A stretch of DNA of 16,925 nt. Source: Candidatus Iainarchaeum sp. (GTDB taxonomy: Archaea > Iainarchaeota > Iainarchaeia > Iainarchaeales > JAFGBZ01). The notes beneath the pieces were generated by a model. That model was not told the origin of the DNA and searched no databases. It saw only the letters and a program-made list of their open reading frames with translations. This document shows, one piece after another, positions 12,658 to 16,925 of this stretch (the first letter of the stretch is position 1; every line of letters starts with the position of its first letter). The stretch is taken from contig JACRDJ010000039.1 of assembly GCA_016218635.1 (NCBI GenBank), forward strand, positions 1 to 16,925, given 5' to 3'. Position numbers and translations under genes: made by a program.

Positions 12658-14168
12658 GGGGTTTCCTCTTTTTTGCCGAAATTGTGTTCGATGATTCTCC
12701 GGCTGGAGAGTTCAATCTGGGTGGCCGTGGCCGTGGTGGGAATCAGTCCCTGAGCCACCTGGTAGGGAGTGCGTTCCTGCCAGGTTCCGCTGTTGAGGAT
12801 GAGGCAGGATTTGTGTTTGCCATACCCGGTGTGATGCATGTCTCCGCCCACGTAGAGATCAGGTTCTTCGCGGATGAGCATGCGGCTGGGAGTGTGGGGC
12901 ACGTAGGGCTGGCTGAGTCCATACGCGGCCATGAGGTCCCGGCGTTTGAGGAGTTCGATGATGGCCTGATGGGGTTCGTGGTAGGAGGAAATATTCAGGG
13001 AGGCATAGAGGTCATAGAGCGAGGCGCCGTGGTACATGAGCACGGTGAGTCCCTCGATTTCCACCCATCCGGGACTGCCCAGGAAATGAAAGTTGGGTTT
13101 TTGGGAGAGGCGGGGAACGAATGCTGCGGGAATGGGGGGCTGGGGGTCCGCGCGGCGGACGGCATCGTGCTGGCCAGGGCATATGAACACTTCAATGTAT
13201 TCGGGGACCTCGAGCATGAGTTCCTCAAAGAGTCCGTATTGCTCGTAGAGGTCCTTGATTTCGAGCTCTTCGAATTGTCCGGGGTATACGCCGATTCCGT
13301 CAATGTTGTCGCCGGCCACGAAGAGGTACTTGATTTTGCTGACCTGCTCGCGTTCGGAGGGGGAATCCGTTTGGCCGTTAAGCCAGGAGAGGAATTTCTG
13401 GAATTCTTTTTTCATGAAGAGCTTGCTGCCGCAGTGGATGTCGGAAATGATGAGGGCGGAGAGATCGCTGGCTGCGGGTTTAATGGGGCGTTCCTGGAGG
13501 TCGGGCCAGAAGAATTCCTTCACGATCACCATTTCGTTGGATACCTTGGTGGCCTTGATTCCCAGCATGTCATCGAGCATGATTTTTTGTCCGCCTTCAA
13601 AGAGGCGGGGTTCGTTCTTCATAAGCACCGCAATGCAGTCCCCTTCCGGGTCCTCTATGCGAAGGGCCAGGTGTCCGTTCTTGGTGATCCATTTTTCACT
13701 GACCATGGCCACGAGGTCCACTTCGGTTCCCTTCGGGGATGTCTTCAGCCGGCTGATGGATTTGGGGTTGAGGCCCGCCCGCCGGCGGAGCACTCCGGAA
13801 AGAAACTGGTATTTTTCCACGAACATGGCCAAAAAGTCCGTGATTTTTCCGCTGGAACGCGTGTCGGGCGTGACTTCGAATTCCTTGAGGATGCGGAAGT
13901 TGGGGGCCACTTCTTTGGCGCGGGCATGGAATCGGGTGGGGTGCTCTATGAGCACTTCCTGGGTGGAGGTGACCTTGGTGTCGGCCCGCGCGATTTTTTG
14001 GCCGACTTGCTCGCGTGAGGGCATGAAGTTTTTTTCGGTTTCGAATGCATTCAGGAGGGACTCGAAGTCTTCCTGGCCGGCCAGCAGGGAAACGGTTTCC
14101 CGGGATAGGAGCATTTTCCTGCGGGATGCGGATTCCAGCACGCGCAGCTGAATCGAGGGCTCGCTCAT
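12654..14168 (-). CDS. polB: DNA polymerase D small subunit (DP1), 3'-5' exonuclease
   Basis: A 504-residue DP1. The N terminus is a variable helical domain (1-110). An OB fold follows (about 145-225, VDLVAMVSEKW ... MVIVKEFFWPD), then an Mre11-like phosphoesterase. Its metal motifs are SDIHCGS (242-248), GDNIDG (286-291), PGQHD (331-335, where many homologues have GNHD), YHGAS (379-383) and GDMHHTG (442-448). DP1 supplies proofreading and binds DP2. The stop overlaps the DP2 ATG by one base step (ATGA), so the subunits are translationally coupled. Its start lies six bases after the UPF0147 stop, with GTGAGGGG as ribosome-binding site. All catalytic ligands that can be judged by eye are present. 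Confidence 0.95.
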   Translation of the reverse strand: MSEPSIQLRVLESASRRKMLLSRETVSLLAGQEDFESLLNAFETEKNFMPSREQVGQKIARADTKVTSTQEVLIEHPTRFHARAKEVAPNFRILKEFEVTPDTRSSGKITDFLAMFVEKYQFLSGVLRRRAGLNPKSISRLKTSPKGTEVDLVAMVSEKWITKNGHLALRIEDPEGDCIAVLMKNEPRLFEGGQKIMLDDMLGIKATKVSNEMVIVKEFFWPDLQERPIKPAASDLSALIISDIHCGSKLFMKKEFQKFLSWLNGQTDSPSEREQVSKIKYLFVAGDNIDGIGVYPGQFEELEIKDLYEQYGLFEELMLEVPEYIEVFICPGQHDAVRRADPQPPIPAAFVPRLSQKPNFHFLGSPGWVEIEGLTVLMYHGASLYDLYASLNISSYHEPHQAIIELLKRRDLMAAYGLSQPYVPHTPSRMLIREEPDLYVGGDMHHTGYGKHKSCLILNSGTWQERTPYQVAQGLIPTTATATQIELSSRRIIEHNFGKKEETP

Positions 14169-14174
14169 GGCCCC

Positions 14175-14432
14175 TCACTTTATTTTTTCTCGGACGTTTT
14201 CAAGCTCGGAAACAATGGTCCAGATTTCAGTGCGCGTGTGCGAGGGCATGTTGATGTCCGAGGAAATGTCTTCCAGCGCGTAAATGCTTGAGCTCACGGC
14301 CAGTTTGGTGTCCTTGGAGGTCTCGATTTTGTGCTTGGATTCGTCCAGTACGGCCCGAATGTTGCGGGGAACGGAAGTGTCCTCCGTGATTGACTGCATT
14401 AATTCCAGAATGTAGGCCAGTTCTTCGTCCAT
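14175..14432 (-). CDS. UPF0147 family protein
   Basis: An 85-residue helical protein matching the archaeal UPF0147 family, as in MDEELAYILELMQSITED, VPRNIRAVLDESK and the C-terminal SELENVREKIK. Function is not established; family members are small helical bundles. I place the start at ATG 14432 because GGGGAG lies just before it, not at the in-frame ATG 24 bases upstream, which would put that motif inside the gene. It is the first gene of the DP1-DP2 transcription unit, six bases ahead of DP1, with its own TATA box. Its position suggests a link with replication or simply co-expression with it. Confidence 0.88.
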   Translation of the reverse strand: MDEELAYILELMQSITEDTSVPRNIRAVLDESKHKIETSKDTKLAVSSSIYALEDISSDINMPSHTRTEIWTIVSELENVREKIK

Positions 14433-14488
14433 CAGTCTCCCCCCTTCCACACCCAACAGCTGTGATACTTATTGGGGGCCAAGAAGTA

Positions 14489-14497
14489 ATTTAAAGC
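14489..14497 (-). promoter_or_regulatory. Promoter of the UPF0147-DP1-DP2 operon
   Basis: Minus-strand CTTTAAATT at 14489-14497 is a good archaeal TATA box. It predicts transcription from about 14466 and a roughly 35-base leader carrying the GGGGAG ribosome-binding site of UPF0147. Confidence 0.5.
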
Positions 14498-14530
14498 AAA
14501 AGGGTTGGGTTTTCCCGGAATCCGGTTTTT

Positions 14531-14959
14531 TTAGTGAAAGCCACGGGGTCCGCTTATACGGGCGGAGTTATCAACACCTTTTAGGAGTTGGCTCGTCAGC
14601 TGGATTATTCTTTGGACAAACCTCTGTTCCGAGTGCGTGAGGGGGGGTCCCATCCGGGTTTCTTCTTGGGCGGTTTTTTCAAGCAGTTGGTGGACTCTTT
14701 CCCGTTCAGGTGCCGTGCAGTTCATTTTTCTGAGCATGCGTTCTAAAATGATTACTTCCATGGCTGCCTGGCGGTCGTGCGAATGCCGGATGAAGATGGT
14801 CTGGAGTGCAATTTCTTTGAGTTCTTTCGGATTGATGACCTCATATGGTTTTTGCAGGAGTGCCGTGAGCCGGGGCATCATTTTTTGATGCAGATGCTCT
14901 TGGACGGGGCTAATTGGAATGCTGGGAGCCCGTTGTTTCGGGGATTTTCTGCGTAACAT
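14531..14959 (-). CDS. Unrecognised small helical protein overlapping nog1
   Basis: A 142-residue ORF whose first 50 bases overlap the end of nog1 in another frame. I recognise no family. The N terminus is basic with Pro (MLRRKSPKQRAPSIP). From residue 27 onward it is helical and charged: MMPRLTALLQKPYEV, then PKELKEIALQTIFIRHSHDRQA, a Met-rich helix EVIILERMLRKMN, and TAPERERVHQLLEK. If translation instead starts at the internal ATG-ATG (14881/14878) the overlap disappears and the helical core is kept. Neither start has a convincing ribosome-binding site. The downstream gap to UPF0147 holds the operon promoter. It is probably co-transcribed with nog1, and its function is unknown. Confidence 0.6.
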   Translation of the reverse strand: MLRRKSPKQRAPSIPISPVQEHLHQKMMPRLTALLQKPYEVINPKELKEIALQTIFIRHSHDRQAAMEVIILERMLRKMNCTAPERERVHQLLEKTAQEETRMGPPLTHSEQRFVQRIIQLTSQLLKGVDNSARISGPRGFH

Positions 14960-15932
14960 AAAAGTTCCGGGGAACGTTTTGGAGCACCTTTTCCTTTACT
15001 TCTTCCGCATTGTCGGGTCCCGCAGTCAGGAAGGGGATTTTTTGGGCGCGGAGTTCTTCCTGGGCGCGGCGGAGTTCGGTTTCATGGGCTATGTCGGTTT
15101 TGTTGAGGATGACGGTGAGCGGCCGGGAGCCGAACTGCTGGCGGATTTCCCGGAGCAGACTCATTTGCTGTTCGAATGAGTACCCGCAGGAAAGCGTGGG
15201 GTCGAACACGAAGAGCACGTGCTGGCCCGTGTGCGCCAGGGCCGCCATGGCTTTTCGTTCAATGGGATTGCGTTCGGTTAGGGGACGGTCAAGGAGTCCG
15301 GGAGTGTCCAGGAACTGTACGGGCAGGAACCGGTACTCGGTTTTTCCCACGTTGATTTCCTGGGTGGTGAACGGATAGTCCGCGATTTTGGGGGTGGATC
15401 CCGTGAGCCGGTTCAGCAGCGTGCTTTTTCCGGTGTTGGGGTACCCGGCCAGCACGAAAGTGAATGCCTCTTTTTCAATGTGGGGCAGGCGCTTGAAGTG
15501 TTTTTGGAACTGCTGAACGGTTTCCATGGAGTCCTTCGCATTCCGCAGGAAGGAGTCCGCGCGGGCGGTGAACTGCTTGCGGATGGCCCGCACCTCGGCG
15601 GAAGTAGTGGCATGGAATGCTTTTTTTCCGGCCTGAATCTGGAGGCGGATGAGCAGGGTCTGGGTTTTTTGGAGGTGGCCGGCCACTTTGCGCAGCTGCC
15701 CTAAAGGAATGCTGGCATTCAGAAGTTCCTGCACGAAGGGAGTCAGTTTGTCGATGGAGGGAACCGTCTTGGCCAGCGAATGCAGGTCGCTTTCCATGCA
15801 GTCCCCCATCAGTTTCATTTTTCTGGATTCAAGGCGCTTGAGTGCCAGAAGGGGTATCTGATCCCGGCGTTTGGGGTAGTTTTCTTTCTGGGCCCGCCGG
15901 ATGGCCTTGTCCATAATGCTTTGGGTGTCCAT
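14910..15932 (-). CDS. NOG1-family GTPase
   Basis: A 340-residue GTPase of the Obg/NOG1 group. The N-terminal helical bundle (1-155) is the NOG1-type domain. The G domain follows with G1 GYPNTGKST (163-171), G2 TTQ (189-191), G3 DTPG (209-212) and G4 NKTD (277-280). Eukaryotic Nog1 acts in 60S ribosome assembly, and the archaeal forms are thought to work on the large ribosomal subunit. The C terminus is short, as is usual in archaea. There is no Shine-Dalgarno sequence at ATG 15932, but a TATA box TTTAAAAG (15956-15963) lies 27 bp upstream, so a leaderless mRNA is likely. It diverges from secF with 73 bp between start codons. Confidence 0.92.
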   Translation of the reverse strand: MDTQSIMDKAIRRAQKENYPKRRDQIPLLALKRLESRKMKLMGDCMESDLHSLAKTVPSIDKLTPFVQELLNASIPLGQLRKVAGHLQKTQTLLIRLQIQAGKKAFHATTSAEVRAIRKQFTARADSFLRNAKDSMETVQQFQKHFKRLPHIEKEAFTFVLAGYPNTGKSTLLNRLTGSTPKIADYPFTTQEINVGKTEYRFLPVQFLDTPGLLDRPLTERNPIERKAMAALAHTGQHVLFVFDPTLSCGYSFEQQMSLLREIRQQFGSRPLTVILNKTDIAHETELRRAQEELRAQKIPFLTAGPDNAEEVKEKVLQNVPRNFYVTQKIPETTGSQHSN

Positions 15933-15950
15933 CCAGCAAAGGGGTGGAGG

Positions 15951-15978
15951 TTACCCTTTTAAACGATTTGCAGGGTAA
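15951..15978. promoter_or_regulatory. nog1 TATA box bracketed by inverted repeat
   Basis: The TATA box for nog1 is at 15956-15963 (minus strand TTTAAAAG). TTACCC (15951-15956) and GGGTAA (15973-15978) flank it as a 6-bp inverted repeat with centres about 22 bp apart, two helical turns, which fits a repressor site. The same gap must also hold the secF promoter, for which I see no clear TATA box. Confidence 0.45.
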
Positions 15979-16005
15979 TCATCTGAAATTAGTGCAGGCG
16001 TTTTT

Positions 16006-16925
16006 TTGATTAATTTATATACCGGGAATTATAAGCGGCATCTGCTGGTTCCGATTGTTCTCTTCTTCGTTTTTTCTTTCCTGATTTTTATTCATCCCAC
16101 TCTGCTGCAGGGAACGGACCTGCGCGGGGGAACCACCCTCATTATCCGTTCGGAAACCCCGCTGGATGGCGTGAAAGCGGAATCTTTGCTGAAAGAAAAG
16201 TTTCAACTGACCGAGCTTCGCGTCACCCCCATTCAGTCTCCGGCCGGGTACGGGCTGCTCGTGGAATTCAGCGAAAACCAGTTGCTTTCCTCACTCGATG
16301 CCCAGCTGAAGGCGGCAGCCGGTCCCGCGGAACTGAACGCACTCCTGGATCAATTACAGTTTGCGGGAACGCGCACCGGTGATTTCCAGGAACTGAAAGC
16401 ATTGGCAGAAAAAGAGCTTCAGTCCGCTCACCAGAAATTCGAACGCGAACTGCAGTCCCTGCTGGCCCAGGAACTGGGCATTTCGGACACTTCGCGTTTC
16501 CAGCTCCGTCAGGTGGGACCATCCCTGGGGGAAGCCTTCTGGTCCACGGCCCTCACCGATTCCGCCAACGCGTTCCTGCGGATTTGTCTGGTGGTCTTTG
16601 TTTCATTCAGGGAATTCGTTCCCTCCGTGGCCATCCTGGCAGGAGGGGTATTTGATGTATTCACGGCCCTGGCCTTCATGGCTTTCTTCCGGCTTCCTTT
16701 GAGCCTGACTACGATTCCGGCCCTGCTGATGCTCTTAGGGTACTCGGTGGACACGGACATCCTGCTGACCACGCGGGTGCTGAAGCGAAAAGACGGATCC
16801 GCCAGGGCGCGCGCGCACGAGTCCATGATTACGGGGCTCACCATGACGGGGGCTGCCCTGGGTGCGGTAGCCTGCATGCTCGTGGTTTCCTATTATTTCC
16901 AGATTACGGTCATTTTTGAAGTGGC
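16006..16925 (+). CDS. secF: SecF protein-export subunit (3' end outside window)
   Basis: A partial ORF of about 306 codons. SecF forms a membrane complex with SecD that uses the proton gradient to help export through the Sec translocon. The start is TTG at 16006 (MINLYTGNYKRHLLVP), since the frame is closed at 15976 and no ATG is available. Transmembrane helix 1 is about residues 12-30. It is followed by the SecD/SecF signature GTDLRGGTTLIIR (36-48) and an external domain of about 140 residues. The membrane core then has VSFREFVPSVAILAGGVFDV, the archaeal SecF motif GYSVDTDILLTTRVLKR (245-261), and a last visible helix GAALGAVACMLVVSYYF. The gene runs off the end and should stop soon after if it has usual length. 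secD may follow. Confidence 0.9.
   Translation, partial: MINLYTGNYKRHLLVPIVLFFVFSFLIFIHPTLLQGTDLRGGTTLIIRSETPLDGVKAESLLKEKFQLTELRVTPIQSPAGYGLLVEFSENQLLSSLDAQLKAAAGPAELNALLDQLQFAGTRTGDFQELKALAEKELQSAHQKFERELQSLLAQELGISDTSRFQLRQVGPSLGEAFWSTALTDSANAFLRICLVVFVSFREFVPSVAILAGGVFDVFTALAFMAFFRLPLSLTTIPALLMLLGYSVDTDILLTTRVLKRKDGSARARAHESMITGLTMTGAALGAVACMLVVSYYFQITVIFEV

Noticed and set aside
11944..12753. 269-codon plus-strand open frame opposite DP2.
   Set aside because: It is antisense to the well-conserved DP2 N terminus and arises from the codon bias of that gene.
12684..14018. 444-codon plus-strand open frame opposite DP1.
   Set aside because: This is a reverse-strand shadow of DP1: DP1 has all its metal motifs, and the translation here has no recognisable domain.
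14514..14532. CCGGA/TCCGG palindrome followed by seven T residues.
   Set aside because: It would terminate plus-strand transcription, but no plus-strand gene precedes it. On the minus strand the T-run is on the wrong side.
1..16925. CRISPR arrays, tRNA or rRNA genes and insertion sequences.
   Set aside because: I found no regularly spaced repeats, no cloverleaf with conserved arms, and no transposase-like ORF in the window.

Overview
The window is a chromosomal segment of an archaeon. It carries both subunits of the archaea-specific replicative DNA polymerase D, an Orc1/Cdc6 initiator, an archaeal-type SepF, a NOG1-type GTPase, a UPF0147 protein and the start of an archaeal-type SecF. Compact spacing, several promoters that place the start codon at the expected transcription start (leaderless mRNAs) and PolD as polymerase suit a euryarchaeal or DPANN lineage. 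I cannot name the taxon from sequence alone.

Layout. 1-1415: an unrecognised minus-strand gene with a disrupted start, then a plus-strand toxin-antitoxin pair (DUF4258 protein plus zinc-finger/AbrB antitoxin) behind a promoter with a perfect palindrome. 1441-4574: cdc6 (minus) diverges from sepF (plus); sepF is followed by two tightly linked unknown genes. 4591-7870: an accessory block on the minus strand. It holds a DUF4143-type ATPase with a 52-residue VapB-like protein, a second VapB-like antitoxin with a PemK/MazF toxin, and a winged-helix plus TIR-domain protein. Tandem palindromes and a 13-bp direct repeat mark its joints. 7937-8355: a 69-residue ORF and a GC-rich stretch able to fold into nested hairpins. 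8356-14432: the minus-strand replication operon UPF0147 - DP1 - DP2. 14531-16925: a small unknown gene overlapping nog1, and divergent secF, which runs off the window.

The main discovery is in DP2. The polymerase D large subunit is encoded as two ORFs in the same reading frame, separated by one TAA (9535-9537). The break lies inside an intein inserted directly before the catalytic CDGDQD motif. The first ORF ends with an N-terminal intein half (Cys1 and the TxxH block), and the second begins with the C-terminal half. An AAGGAG ribosome-binding motif and an ATG follow the stop. A functional polymerase D would need protein trans-splicing or readthrough. The stop sits where a LAGLIDADG-type motif would carry its acidic residue, one base change from GAA, so this may be a split intein caught close to its origin.

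The genes fall into three working groups: replication (Cdc6, DP1, DP2), cell division and export (SepF and its unknown partners, SecF), and a defence or stress block (three antitoxin-like proteins, two toxin-like proteins, TIR protein, ATPase).
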